DNA from: Pseudoneurospora amorphoporcata | Taxonomy: Eukaryota > Ascomycota > Sordariomycetes > Sordariales > Sordariaceae | Direction: 5' to 3' | NCBI GenBank assembly: GCA_033297205.1 | Contig: MU859165.1 | Coordinates: forward strand, 1 to 64,000 | Length of the DNA: 64,000 bases | In this document: in pieces, positions 36,215 through 47,906 of the stretch | Layout of the letters: each line of letters opens with the position of its first letter | Numbering within the stretch: position 1 is the first letter of the stretch | Position numbers and translations under genes: made by a program | The notes under the pieces: generated by a model | Databases searched by the model: none | The model's input: only the letters and a program-made list of their open reading frames with translations | What the model was told of the DNA's origin: nothing

Positions 36215-36811
36215 AAGATGCCTACTCTTCTAAGCTAAAATCATACAAGCCTCCGAGTCGATTGCTCTCTATCAGACCTTCAATAGTACCCTTCCATTCG
36301 GTTTACAAAGGTTGGCGGGGACGGGAGCAACCCTTTTCTTCGAGCTGTGTTATCGGTTTCCGTTGCCATTCAGCAACACAGAGCCGCCTGGACCGTGGCA
36401 CGATTCCCTAGTCTACGTACTTATATCTCAATATCTCAAATCCGCGTGATCGGCATCAAGTGACGAGGGCTCGTTAAACGTGATGAACCTGTAACCGAAG
36501 ATTAAATCCAGGTAATAATCAATATGTAAACCGTCGTTTCTAATACCTTACAGCAACATCACGCATTCTGATGATAGCTGACCCAACCCAAGAACAGTAC
36601 GCAATGCATGAGATGAGCTACATTAATCCAGGCCAAGCACCCCAAGGTGAATAGACAATGATGAAGATGAAGATGATAATCCATGCAAAAAAGAAAAGGA
36701 AAAAAAAAGAAAAAAAAAAAAAACCGGTATAATATTTAATTCTCTTCCCAGAATCCATTTGCCAAAAACTCCTCTCCCTTTTTCCAGGTACCGCCTTGGA
36801 TTACTTTCCTT
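36215..36811. other. Convergent 3' flanks of the rtp1 and prp43 genes
   Basis: About 600 bp of non-coding sequence presumably holding both 3' ends. It contains a GATGAA microsatellite near 36660 and an A-rich tract at about 36690-36723. No gene is seen. Confidence 0.6.
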
Positions 36812-37090
36812 TTACACTGGTGGCACTAGCAGTGCCGCCTTCTTCTTCGTCTTCTTTCTTCCCTTCCTCCATCTCTTGATCTTCTTCATGTTCTCCTTCT
36901 TCTCCTGGTTTTCATCCTTGGCCTCAACCATCGCGCTGACGCGGGCGAGATTCTCCGTCACCTGTACGAGCGGTGTGCGACTCGTCTGATCTTTCTCGTT
37001 ATCCTTGCTCTTTTCAGAACTGCCACTACCATCAACTACCGCAGCAACAGAACAAGACTTCTTCTTCCTCTTCCTCTCTCTAGAACGCCA
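36812..37090 (-). other. Open in-frame extension following the prp43 stop codon
   Basis: Directly after the TAG stop (37093-37091) the same frame stays open for 92 codons to a TAA at 36814-36812. The encoded stretch starts WRSRERKRKKKS, continues with a polar Ser/Lys/Asp part, then a helix-like segment (LARVSAMVEAKDENQEKKEN) and a Lys/Arg-rich end. It would be a basic, coiled-coil-like C-terminal tail. It could be reached by stop-codon readthrough, or be a relic of a longer ancestral protein, or be chance. No splice pair that skips the TAG in frame was obvious. Confidence 0.45.
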
Positions 37091-39468
37091 CTAACGCGTG
37101 CTGCCGCTGCCCTTGATGGCTTGCCTCCGCTTGACCTTGTCGGTGATGCGAGTGAGCGCCGACTTTATCTCGCCCTTCTCAAAGGTGTCGAGGTCGTAGT
37201 AGACGGGGGCGATTTCCTGGTCATGTGTGTTAGCAAGAATCGATATCAACTCGGCAAGAAAGAACTGGGAATACATACAAGAAGCCACTCAGGACGAATG
37301 TTGGTCACCGTCCTGACGTACTGCTTGGTGGTGAGCACGAACTCGTTATAAACGACCCAGTCGTACGGGCTCGTCACCGACGTGCTGGGGTGGATCATGA
37401 CGAGCTGGTCGTCCTTGACCGTCTTGTAGACCTTGCTGTTGCTGCTCTCGCGCATGGCGACCTGCATGAAGAAGCCGGCCAGGAGCGCGCGGCGGATGTT
37501 GATGTAGTAGTTCTTGTCCTGGAACGGCGTGCTGACCAGGCTAATGTCGTGCGTCTCCATAATACGCTTGAGCTGGGCCCGAACGTTGTCTGCGCTCGAC
37601 AGGTGACGGTACGAGAGGAAGTGCTCGTGGCACCAGCGCTTCATGTCCTCGTTGTTGGTCTCGGCGCCCTTGTAGGCGTGGTAGGCGTTGAGAAGCGTCA
37701 GGTGGTCGCCGTCGGAGTGGGCAAAGTGCATCTTCATCTCGTCGGCCCGCTTGCGGGCGTTATTGGGCCGCACCCATATCGAGGGAACGGAGAGGAGGGA
37801 CACGATGGAAAGGATCTCGTTGGAGCAGTAGAACTCGGGCGACGAAATAAGCATGACAGCGAGGGCGGGGTCGAGCGGGAACTCGGAGGCCAAACCACCA
37901 AGGCGCGTAAGCTCACCATCGTCGTCCAAGCATGCGAGGTAATTGAGCTCCTCCAGGGCGCGCATCATGGTCTCGGGCGCAGGAGGGTCCATGAGATCGA
38001 AGTGTACCAAATCCTCAACACCAAGCTTCTTCAACTCCAAAACAGTGTTGGCCAGGTTAGACCGGAGAATTTCGGGGTAGGTCTGCTCAATAAGCTCCTT
38101 CTTGAAAGCCTTCTCGGTGTAAAGACGGAAGCATTTACCGGGCCGTGTACGACCGGCACGACCAGCTCTTTGCTGAGCAGAGGCCTTCGAGATAGGAGAA
38201 ACCAACAGGGACTCGACACGAGAGCGGGGGTTGTAGATCTTTTGCTTGCTGAAGCCAGGGTCGACGACGTAGACGATACCATCGATTGTCAAGGACGTTT
38301 CGGCAATGTTGGTCGAGACAATGACCTTGCGACCAGGCCTGCCACCCTCGCGCAGGGGCCCGGGGGCCTTTTCGAAAATGCGCTGCTGGTGCGCAGGAGG
38401 GAGAGTACCGTAAAGAGGGTAGACCTTCATGGGGCCAGCATCCGACTCGCGAATCATGTCGTCCACCTCCAAGCTGATTCTCCGGCAAGCATCCTCAATC
38501 TCCTCCTCACCCGTAAGGAAGAGCAGGATGTCTCCCTCGGGCTCAGTGGCGTGAATCTGCAGCACGGTCCGTACGGCGGCCTCGAGGTAGTCACGCTCGG
38601 GCTCGGGGGTATAGAAGATCTCGACAGGGAAGGTACGACCGGGGACGGCGAGCAATGGGGCGTCGTAGAAGTAGGACTGGAACTTTTGGGCATCGAGAGT
38701 GGCGGACATGACAATGATCTTGAGGTCTTTGCGGCGGGCGGCGATCTGCTTGAGCAGGGCCATGAGGATATCGGTCGCGAGGGTACGTTCGTGGGCTTCA
38801 TCGAGAATGATGCAGCTGTAGCGGGACATGTCGTGGTCGTGCATGGACTCGCGCAGGAGCTGACCATCCGTCATGTACTTGAGCATGGTCTTGGGACCCG
38901 TCCTGTTCTCGAAACGGATGCTATAACCGACTTCCTGGCCCAGCTCGACATCCATCTCGTTCGCGACACGCTGGGCAACCGACATGGCCGCCACTCTTCG
39001 GGGCTGGGTACAGGCGATGAGCTTGCCGTTCGTGTAGGGAAGCTCGTCGTAGAGGACGTATTGGGGGATCTGGGTGGTCTTTCCGGAACCCGTCTCACCG
39101 ACGAAGACGAGGATCTGGGTGTTGTGGTACATGTCGAGGAACTCCTGGCGCTGCTTGTGGACGGGGAGGTCGCGCCTCGTCTTGAGGATGTCGAAGTATC
39201 TCTGCGAGTGCGGCTGGCCGGTCCACGGGTTGAGCTCCGAGTCCTCGGCCTGGGCAGCCTGGGCGGCGGTGGTCTGGTGTCTCTCGAAAGAGTCGAGGGG
39301 CGATTCGAAGTCGCCATTGTTGCCGTCCTCGTTGAGATGGGCGAGGTAGGGGTTGTACTTTTCGGGGGCAGCATCACCGTTCTCGGCACGCTTGATGCGC
39401 TTCAAGTCCTGGGCGGCGTTGTCCTCCATGTTGGATCTCTTGACGCCTCTGTCGTCGTGGCTGGCCAT
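37091..39468 (-). CDS. prp43: DEAH-box RNA helicase Prp43 (DHX15)
   Basis: ATP-dependent RNA helicase that dismantles the intron-lariat spliceosome and also acts in ribosome maturation, normally stimulated by G-patch proteins. Two exons, 39468-37279 and 37216-37091, are joined by a 62-bp GTATGT...CCAG intron; the product is 771 aa (yeast 767). Motifs: GETGSGKT at 124-131, DEAH at 223-226, SAT at 255-257, and QQRAGRAGR at 432-440, followed by the winged-helix, ratchet and OB regions. The short last exon encodes the OB-fold end EIAPVYYDLDTFEKGEIKSA and a basic tail. The N-terminal 90 residues are hydrophilic and variable, as in the family. It is divergent from the PRMT5 gene, with 970 bp between starts. 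Oddity: the reading frame continues open for 92 codons beyond the TAG. Confidence 0.97.
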
Positions 39469-40438
39469 TGTAGTACCGACGGTCGAGGACAGCAGGCCTT
39501 TTTATCTTGTTTCGAGCGGGGAGGTGTTGCGACAGACCGAAGAAGAAAGAGAAGCGGCGATAGGAAAATGGGAAGGCGGAGTGTCGATTATGGCACCTCC
39601 CAGTGGCAGTTGATGAACAGTGAGTGAGGGTGGAGGGCAAGTGGCAGGCAAGAGACGGGCGTTTCAGTCTGCGAGGCTACAACTTTTTTTTTTTTGTTTG
39701 TCAGGGCGACCAGACCGGGGCGGTTCCTGGCAGCAAAGACGTCTGGCCAATGGGAAAGAACATCGATAAGCTTTACTGGGAGTAAATGTCTTGGCAAGAG
39801 AGTGTGATGGATAAGGTGATGAGTGGAGCAGATAAGATAGACTCTGGCATCACCCGGGACTGTACAGCATCCCGCCAATTGGACCCTGATGGCACTAATT
39901 TTGCACTGCTGGTCTGGCTGTCAGGGCAGGTTGCTGTACGGCAAAGAAGTGGAAAGAGCAAATGCAGGCAGAACGAAGCTCACAAGTGGAAGTCAGATGC
40001 TGCACTGATGACATTTGTGACATTTGTGACATTCTAAGGTAATATTGGAGGATTGGGGTTGGATACAACGATTCAAAGTGTTTGAGGTTTCTGTCACTCG
40101 AGTATTCCATTTCTCTATCCTGTAGCTATCTATACCTACCCCCCTCCGTTTGTTTACTTCCGGCTTGTGAAAGTTGAAGCTGGACTTTTTTTTTTTTTTT
40201 TTTTCTCCGGCGCTTCTTCCCTGGAGATATCCACTGCCACCCTTGAGTCCTTCCGATTTTCCAAGGTCCGTAGAGTAGTCAAAAGGTTCACGTACCTCTA
40301 TAAGTACATACTACTATAGTACCTCTATACAGCCCCACGCTGCTGTACCACCTCACCAAGTCTAACCTGGACATCGCGGGGTTGTAAACATCTTGTCAAC
40401 TATCTTTCACTCAATTTTCACAAAAAGACACCGTCATC
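39469..40438. promoter_or_regulatory. Shared divergent promoter region of prp43 and PRMT5 genes
   Basis: The two start codons face away from each other across 970 bp. The region contains T runs at 39684-39695 and 40186-40204 (12 and 19 T), which may disfavour nucleosomes, and a direct repeat of TGACATTTG near 40010-40030. No TATA box stands out for either gene. That both genes are served from this region follows from position. Confidence 0.6.
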
Positions 40439-43234
40439 ATGTCTTCAAATCGCGGGTTCAATCCCGAGTCCGAGTCTTTCGAGCAAAGGCCGCCCTTCTA
40501 CATTGGCCAGCATGATTCCCAAAGACATGAGTCGCCCACTGACAACCAGTACGGCCAGATGTTGGACAGTGGTGTAAGTCTTCACGTACATCTCCACTTG
40601 TAGCAGCACAAAAATTAACACATGAGATAGTTCAACTTTGTCACCACCCCCATCACCAACGAGCACTTTCACCAGCGCGTGATTGCACTTTACAAGAGCC
40701 ATATCCAAGAACGCGAACAGTGGGTCAGCGAACGGGGACTCACTGATGCCCAAAAGGCCAACCCTTCGTTACCACTCGTTACAGTCCCAACCTTGACTGA
40801 CGACGATACCTCCCTGTTCCCCAGCAGCTACGTTGGCTCTCTCATCGCCTACACCAGCCCATGGATCGACCTTTGCTCTTCCGACCCCATCATCTCAGAC
40901 ATCTCCCGCCAGGTGTTGAACCTCGAGCTCGCCTACGCCAACTTCTGCGGTTCCAGGACCATCATTATCCCCGGCCCAAGACAGGATGACGGTCGTGCTG
41001 TTGCTGAGTACGCCCGCGCGATTCAGGAGGCTCAGGAGGTGGGAGGCCGTGTGAACCTTGTGATCCACCTGCCCATGTACCGCGAGCCTGGCTTGGAGGA
41101 GGAAGCAGAGACGCTTTCTGCCCTTCTTGGTGGTGACGGTAGCAAGGAGGTCGTCAAGGTCGATGCCAGGGCCACCGAGATTGATCTCTTCAGCACCTGG
41201 GACAGCTGGCACACCATCCGGACCGTCTGCAAATACAGCGGCCGTCTGTTTGTCGCCTTGCGCATTCCCAAGCGGGTACCTGAAAAGGACCTGCAGGAGC
41301 GCTGGTTCTCCGAGCCGCTGCACTACCTGACCCTCGACAAGAACATCTTCTCGCTGAACAAGGCCGGCCATCCTTCCCTCACCCGTCACCATCAGGACCT
41401 GATCAACCGTTATATGCGCCTCAAGAACCATCCTTGGTTGATCCTGAACAATGTCGGCCCCTCGGCGGAAAGCCTCGCCGAGGCTCCCAGCAAGATGGAG
41501 ATCGATTATCCTCCTCTGTCTGAGGCTAGCAAAGCGATCAAGGAGAACCGCAAGCCGTATGCTCCTCCCTACAACGACTACGTCGACTACATGAAGTACC
41601 TCGAGCGCCACCAGCCTCCTTACTCGGCCATGGAGACCCCTTCGCTCGTCAGCTTCCAAGACTGGCTCCAGTCCCCTCTCCAGCCGCTCTCCGACAACCT
41701 CGAGTCGGCCACGTACGAAGTTTTCGAGGGCGACCCGGTCAAGTACGACCAGTACGAGAAGGCCGTGGCCGAGGCCATGCTTGAGTGGAAGAAGTACAAC
41801 CGCCCCATCTCCTCCGTCACCCCGGAAACCCCCGACGGCAAGGACCTGATCGTGGCCGTCGCCGGCGCCGGCCGCGGCCCCTTGGTTGCCCGCGTTCTCC
41901 GCGCCGCCAAATCCACAAACACCTCGATCCAGCTCTGGGCTTTGGAGAAGAACCAGAACGCCTACGTCTACCTCCTCCGCCGCAACAAGCGCGAGTGGAA
42001 CAACTCAGTCACCGTGATCAAGACCGACATGCGCGAATGGGAAGGTCCCCGCCTGGCCGCCAACCCCAACGTCATCACCAAGCTGGACATTCTCGTGACC
42101 GAGCTCTTGGGTTCCTTCGGCGACAACGAGCTCTCCCCTGAATGCCTCGACGGCATCCAGCGGCACATCGCCCGCCCGCACGGCATCTCGATCCCTTACT
42201 CGTACACCGCGCACCTGTCGCCCATCGCGCACCCGCGCATCTTCGCCGACCTGTCCAACCGCGTCGTCAGCGACCCTAACGCCTTCGACATCCCCTGGGT
42301 CACCCGCCTGTTCCAGCTCGCCTACGTCGCCCAAAAGGTGCCCAAGCACGGCCGCTTCCAGCAAGCCTGGGAGTTCATCCACCCCGTCGAGGTATCCCGC
42401 GCCGACGACTTTTTCGCCAAGAACGGCCGCGCAAAGAAGTACGTTACGCACGGCAGCGGCAGCATGTACGGCTCCAGTGGAATCAACGAGCATAATGCTC
42501 GCCATTGCCATCTGACGTTTGTGTGTCCCACTAGGGGTGTCATTCATGGTCTGGCGGGCTACTTTGAAAGTGTCCTGTACAAGCATGAGGAGCAGGGGAA
42601 GACGCCGGTGGAGATTAGCATTTTGCCGGATCAGATTGATCGGAAGAGCAAGAATATGATATCTTGGTTTCCTATTTTCTTCCCGCTTAGAGTGAGTTTT
42701 NNNNNNNNNNNNNNNNNNNNNNNNNNNNNNNNNNNNNNNNNNNNNNNNNNNNNNNNNNNNNNNNNNNNNNNNNNNNNNNNNNNNNNNNNNNNNNNNNNTT
42801 CTTTTTCTTTTTCTTTTTCTTTTTCTTTTTCTTTTTCTTTTTCTTTTTCTTTTTCTTTTTCTTTTTCTTTTTCTTTTTCTTTTTCTTTTTCTTTTTCTTT
42901 TCTTTTCTTTTTCTTTTCTTTTCTTTTCTTTCTTCCTTCCTTTCCTCCCTTTTTTTTCCTTTTTTCCTTTTTTGTTTTTTCCTTCTTCCCTGACTCCTAC
43001 TTTGCTTTGGTTGATCACAAATACTAACTTCTTAATTTCCCGGCAATACAGCAACCCCTCTACTTCCCCCAAGACACCGAGCTAGAAGTCAGCATGTGGC
43101 GCCAGACCGACGACACCAAGGTATGGTACGAGTGGATGGTCGAGGTATTCGCTTGGGTTGGTCCCAAGACCCGCATCAAGGTCGGGGCTTCCGAGATGCA
43201 TAGCAGTCGTAAGGTTGCCTGCATTTTCGGTTAG
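40439..43234 (+). CDS. skb1: Type II protein arginine methyltransferase PRMT5/Skb1
   Basis: Forms symmetric dimethylarginine on Sm proteins, histones and other targets, using S-adenosylmethionine. Exons 40439-40573, 40631-42691 and 43052-43234 give 792 aa. The N-terminal half is the TIM-barrel partner-binding region. The SAM-binding loop VAVAGAGRG starts near residue 453. The two catalytic glutamates of the double-E loop are E536 (TELLGSFG) and E545 (DNELSPE), nine residues apart as in the human enzyme. The beta-barrel and dimerisation part follows. The last intron (42692-43051) contains a CTTTTT repeat and an assembly gap; joining FPIFFPLR to QPLYFPQDTELEV across it restores the family sequence, and a TACTAAC branch site lies at 43022-43028. 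Neighbours prp43 and SmF are functionally related. The enzyme appears complete. Confidence 0.96.
42701..42798. other. Assembly gap of 98 N inside PRMT5 intron 2
   Basis: Unknown bases begin nine bases into the intron, right after the GTGAGTTTT donor, and end in a CTTTTT repeat. The true intron length is therefore unknown. The coding sequence is not affected. Confidence 1.
42799..42930. repeat. CTTTTT hexanucleotide microsatellite
   Basis: Some 17 clean copies of the hexamer run from the gap to about 42902, then decay into mixed CTTTT and CTTCC units. It lies entirely within an intron of the PRMT5 gene, on the transcribed pyrimidine strand between donor and branch site. The gap on its left suggests that the repeat was too long to assemble. 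Confidence 0.97.
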
Positions 43235-44004
43235 AAGAGAGGAAAAGAAGGAACGTAAAAACAGAGGTAACTACCCAAGTCTAGATGGTCGGCACGGTTG
43301 GCTGGGTTTGGTCGGGTGTTAGGAGTGTATGTATGTGTGTATGTAACTGGATAGCAGCAAGCAATCTGCTGCGAGGAAAAAGGTCAAAAGTCTTGTTTTA
43401 GCGAAAGAAAAAAGGTTTCGAAGCCAATGGTGGATGAATTCACGCCTCTTGCATTTTTGTTGATAGACCAGGAAACCAAACGCCATATCCGTATGTCTAA
43501 CTCATCCCGCCTAGTCCCTTTTCTTTTGCTCAGTAAAGGATGGCCTTGACAAATCTCGTTTCTCTCTCTCTGTCAAGTTCTTCAAACATCATCTCCTAGC
43601 TCTGATCTTCATGTGATGTCCAGATGGTAGATACCTGCTCCTTTGATAATCTCGCGCAGGAGATAGATGCGACGCCTTTTGCCAGGTAGATTGACGCCTT
43701 GATATCCATCCATCTACCTTCGCCCTCTTTTGGAAGCCAATGCGCCTTCCATACTGACTCCCCATCGTGCGGGCCCGGTATCATGGCTATTGCAAGCCTT
43801 CGTAATGCGCATTTTCATCATGATCGGGGACCAGTTTGGGCGAGCGGTGGTTGTGGTTTGTGGTTCGGTTTCGGTTCGGTCGGCAGAGTAGATCCATCTC
43901 TTCTTTCCAACGCGTAACAACAGGGTATATATCGGAACACCACAACCCTCCTCACACGGTTCTTGTCCCTCCCTTCAGTTCTCCCGTTAGTGAGACGAAC
44001 GAGT
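43235..44004. other. Convergent 3' flanks of the PRMT5 and SmF genes
   Basis: A 770-bp non-coding stretch between two facing stop codons, containing TGTATGTATGTGTGTATGTA near 43328. It should hold both polyadenylation sites. No gene is seen. Confidence 0.6.
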
Positions 44005-44554
44005 TCACTCCTCCATCTTGGTATCGCCGCCTGTTTCCGCCTCGTCGGCCTTCTTGATGTAGAGAACGTTGTTACACCTGTTGTGGACATCACCGTTAGT
44101 TCTCTCTGTCAAGGCCAAGGATAAGGTAGGAATCATCCTGCTACAAGCAAGCGCGCAAGCAAGCCATACGGACGTGACGTATACATACCTAATCAAAACC
44201 TGCCCCAACGCGCCCGTGAACTTGCGGTTGATGTACTCCTTTGTGTCGCTGAGCTGGATGTTCATGTAGCTGTCGATGCTCTGTGCACATGGAATTGGTA
44301 AGCCTGGGCATACTCTGCTGTTTCCTTGTCTCGCCTTCTCTTTGCGCCATAGAACCATGGCTGACCGCATGCAACCCAACCAAGAACCAGCAGCAAGTGA
44401 GAGGCTAGGAGGCTAGGGTGAAAGATACTGGATGTTGGATACGTACAACAAGACGGCCAACATACTCCGTCTCTCCCCACTTCAAGCGAACCGTCACGAG
44501 GCTGTTGACAAGATCTTGAAGGAAGGGACGAGGGTTGACTGGGACAAAAGACAT
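44005..44554 (-). CDS. smf1: Small nuclear ribonucleoprotein SmF
   Basis: Core Sm-ring subunit of the U1, U2, U4 and U5 snRNPs. Three exons, 44554-44447, 44280-44189 and 44077-44005, give a 90-aa protein (human SmF 86 aa). It starts MSFVPVNPRPFLQDLVNS. Sm motif 1 spans VTVRLKWGETEYVGRLVSID followed by SYMNIQL, and Sm motif 2 is the LIRCNNVLYIKK strand. The second junction splits the Arg codon of IRC. The tail is acidic (ADEAETGG, KMEE), as in orthologues. No one-exon frame would reveal this gene; it appears only after joining exons, with donors GTACGT and GTATGT. It is convergent with the PRMT5 gene, whose product methylates other Sm proteins during ring assembly. Confidence 0.95.
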
Positions 44555-46445
44555 GTTGTCGGTTTTGGTTTGTTTTGGTGGGGTGATTGTTTGGGTTGGG
44601 CGCCTTGTGTGTATTCACAGGCTGGTGGAAGATGGGGCGGCTCGAAAGTTGGATTCGCTATTCGGCTGGATGCTAATAGATTTTGTATTCGTCGGGTTTC
44701 TGGGAAGTAGAAGAAGGGTTGGTCGGGTTGACGCGACAAGTAGGTTATAAAAAATTGGGAAGAGAAATGGGATTGGCGTTGATTGCTATGATGGAAGAAG
44801 CTCCAACTGGGACCGCCTGCAACGATGGACCTTTGCGAGCGGGCGTTGGAGTAGCGCGACGATGGACGTTTCCTCTGTTACGGGGTTGTATACTATTGTA
44901 TGGAGCCCTGACGCGAAAGCTGATTGGATGTGTTACCAAGCCTGCCAAGCTGTCTTATTGGAGGGTTAGGGCTGGTCGCCGAGGGAGATCTAGGGGACGA
45001 CGACGACGACGACAAGCATCAAGACACTTATGGTCGCAGTTTGACATATTGCTGCTCAGATACAAGGACAACTTTATAAGTACGTACAACTTACGCCAGA
45101 TTTCTTTTAGCATATTGTCCCTGACACGTCTCACGACCCTCGTGGGGGCCTTCTTCTCGAAGTGGCTCTTGCCTGATGGTTTGCGGATGGTCGGTGAGGA
45201 AGCTGGGATTTTCGGAAGGCAAAGCATTGTCATGGGGAAGGGGCATTCCTTTCTCATTTCCTACCGTGGTAAAGGAAGGGAATTCCTTCACCGTGCAGCA
45301 GGCACGACAGAGCCTGCATGCTCGTCAGCCTTGTGGCCTTCTTATATGTAGGAAGGGCCGGGCGAGTCAGACATTCTCTGACTTTGAACATCCAACTTGA
45401 TTACCATCATTACCTGGAATCGACCACATTCATCATTTACGGTGTTTCCATGCATCAATGCAACGGGAGGGCTGACTCCCAGGTCCCAACTTCCAAGCGT
45501 TCGAACACCCACTGCCGCAGGCGTGGTGAGTGCTATGAGACTTTGATGAATTATCCAAACCATCAGATGCCAGGTGGCCTTCCGACAACACCGATACACC
45601 CTACTACTAAACACTAAGGTAAGTATGTACATGCTATATTCGACAGATTGCCTAACTCCTTTTGCCCCGTATCCCAGCGTTCAAAACCCAAAATCCAAGC
45701 ACAAATAACACCGAAAAGAATGAGATCAAACCCGGCCCAGGTCATGCTCTGCCGCATTGTCTTACTCTGGTTGTTCTCTGAGTTTAAACAACATCAGGCT
45801 CTCATTGACTTCGTCTGGCCGGAGTTCGCCCATCATCACCCCTCGAACTCAACCCCTCTATGATCCATGCTGCTTCCATGCTCGTCAAATCCGGAAAGGC
45901 ATCTTCGGTCCTGTCTGTCGTTCGTACGCCACATCGGGCCATTCATTGAAGCTTGCTAGCTTGATCGCGGCAGCAGAAGATCACCCAGACCATCCGTAAA
46001 CCCTACCCCTTCCTACTGCTTTCATTTTCCATCAATCATAAGGATGGTTGCTAACGGTGTAAGGGCAGACGACGTTTTGAGTTATGAAAGTCGATAACAT
46101 TGCTTGTGGTTGATGTTTACTCGGGTAACGAAGTCGAAGAGAGAGGCGTCCGCTCTGCATCATCGCTCTCTGTGAACTGATGCAGCATTCTCCGCGCCCA
46201 AAAGGCGTATTTGGGATATCGTGTCAGATACAACGTACCTATGTGTCTGTCTCTCAACAAAGTTGGTGGTTGGTACTAAGTAGCTTCGTCTTGCCCCGGT
46301 TGTGGTTGTATGCGTCTTCGCCGATCCCAATGCTTCGCCCGCATTTGTTGTTCCTGTTGGGTATGACTAGACCCCCCTGCCCTGCCCAGGGAGCCAGGGC
46401 CTCACAATCGGGCCAACAGCCCCCCAACCTACCACCTCGACTGCA
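44555..46445. other. Intergenic region upstream of the SmF gene
   Basis: This 1.9-kb stretch separates the SmF start from the stop of the next minus-strand gene. A plus-strand frame (44683-45351) is open, but it lacks an ATG at its beginning and has no recognisable motif. Otherwise nothing coherent is seen. The left end must carry the SmF promoter. Confidence 0.5.
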
Positions 46446-47906
46446 TCAGATCCACGGCGTTGGTGACATCCCCCGCTCACCATACCTTCCCCGACTAGCC
46501 CAACTATTCGTGACCGATTCCATCGCCCCCGTCCCCGTCATGGTGCTGCTAATTGTACCTCCTTCTGGAAGGTCCTGGAGGTTCGTCGTCGTCGGACTAC
46601 CGGTACGGCTCTTCAAATTCTGCAAGCTCTGCCACCGATTCGGAATCATTAATGACGGTTCCGTCGACGACGGCATGTCCGAACTCGCCGCCTCCATCGG
46701 CACCACCGCCTCCAGCTCGGCAAATTGGTGCCCGGGGTGCTCGACGGAACGGTCGTACCCGTACGCCTGACTCGGATTCCGACTGGGGCCCGGACTGTGA
46801 CTCGGACTCTGGATTGGACTCTGCCAAACTGGCGATAAATGAGCCCGCTCCGGCTCTGCGGGTTGTCCAGGCGGTGGCGTAGCGCCGGAAGTACCTGTTG
46901 ATCGGGAATCCGAAAACATGCTCATGTGCCTCGACGAGTGATGACCCAGGTCCGACGCTGCCGTTGAGGCTGCCACGTACGAACAGGCCTCTTCCGATAA
47001 CTCGTAGTGCGGCTGCATGTCCTTGGGCGGCACAGGCGGACCATTTCTGCTGCTGAGACCACCACCACCACCACCTTTGCTGCTGCGGGTTCCGACGGTC
47101 CCGGGAGTTCCTCTACGTCGTAATCGCTTTTTCCGCCGCCAGCGCGTAAAGAAGAAGAGTCCAACGGAGCCGGCAGCGATGAGGGCGAAAGCCGCAGATC
47201 CAACTCCGATTCCGATGGCCGCCCCGGTGCTTACACCGCCGCTGCTACTGCTGGTCGTTGCTGCTGATGGGTCGGTGATTGCTGGTTGAGGCGTCGTCGA
47301 TAAGAGGTTGGTGGCGGTTGGTGTCTCCGAGGGCCCGGCGACGGGGATGCGCCCGTCAGGCATGGCTCCGAAGACTACTTGGATGCCGTAGGCGCCGATG
47401 CCGCCTCGTCGCTCAGATACGATTGTGTGAGCGCCCGTGGTTCCGTCGGATACGATGGTAACACCCATCTGGACCTCGGCTCCCTTGGGAAAGGTTGTTG
47501 TACATGCTAGTGCCTGAGCGGTGTTGTCGGCGCAGGTGAAGGTGAGGGCACTGCTTCGGTGTTAGTTATTTTGACAAGTGTGTTTGAAAGAAGGTCTATC
47601 ATACGCTCCACTCGGGCAGCACACAACTGCCGTTCGAGTCTCACTCGCTGCCTCTGTCTCTGTCGCAGGAAGCCCGGAGCGCGAACATGGTGCTACCGTG
47701 TATCCCTTGGGACAAAAGCCGGGGTTGTAGTAGTTGGTCGGGTTCGCATCGTAACCGTCAGGAAAGCAGTTCGAATCAGTGGTGTAGAGAGGACCGTGAA
47801 TGTATTCTGATGTGCTTCCCTTCCAAACCTGATATATCTGGGGTGTGTTGGTGGTACAACTGGCTGGTGGCGTGAAGGTCGTCGTTAAAGAGCCAAGATT
47901 CGTCAT
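46446..47906 (-). CDS. Single-pass membrane protein with Ser-rich cytosolic tail, unknown
   Basis: Two exons, 47906-47605 and 47550-46446, joined by a 54-bp GTATGA...GAAGCAG intron across an Ala codon, give 468 aa. The N-terminal 200 residues contain several cysteines (VVCCPSG, TFTCADN, ACTTTF) and Thr/Ser-rich stretches, consistent with an extracellular, glycosylated region. A Gly/Ala-rich membrane helix lies at about 209-236 (GIGVGSAAFALIAAG), followed by a stop-transfer block RWRRKKRLRRRG. The cytosolic part is Ser/Pro/Gly-rich and ends in GERGMSPTPWI. There is no obvious N-terminal signal peptide, so the membrane helix may itself direct insertion. This layout is common in fungal cell-surface proteins of unknown role; I cannot name a family. 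Confidence 0.75.

Noticed and set aside
37390..39627. Open frame of about 745 codons antisense to prp43
   Set aside because: It starts without ATG, mirrors the prp43 exon almost exactly and has a Val/Leu/Gly-rich composition typical of the antisense frame of a codon-biased gene. No motif of its own.
40450..40475. tRNA B-box-like sequence GGGTTCAATCCCG
   Set aside because: It lies inside the first PRMT5 exon in frame (GFNPES), and no A box, D arm or acceptor stem fits around it.
44683..45351. Plus-strand open frame of 222 codons divergent to the SmF gene
   Set aside because: It begins at TTG, its composition is irregular, and no motif or exon-like boundary supports it.
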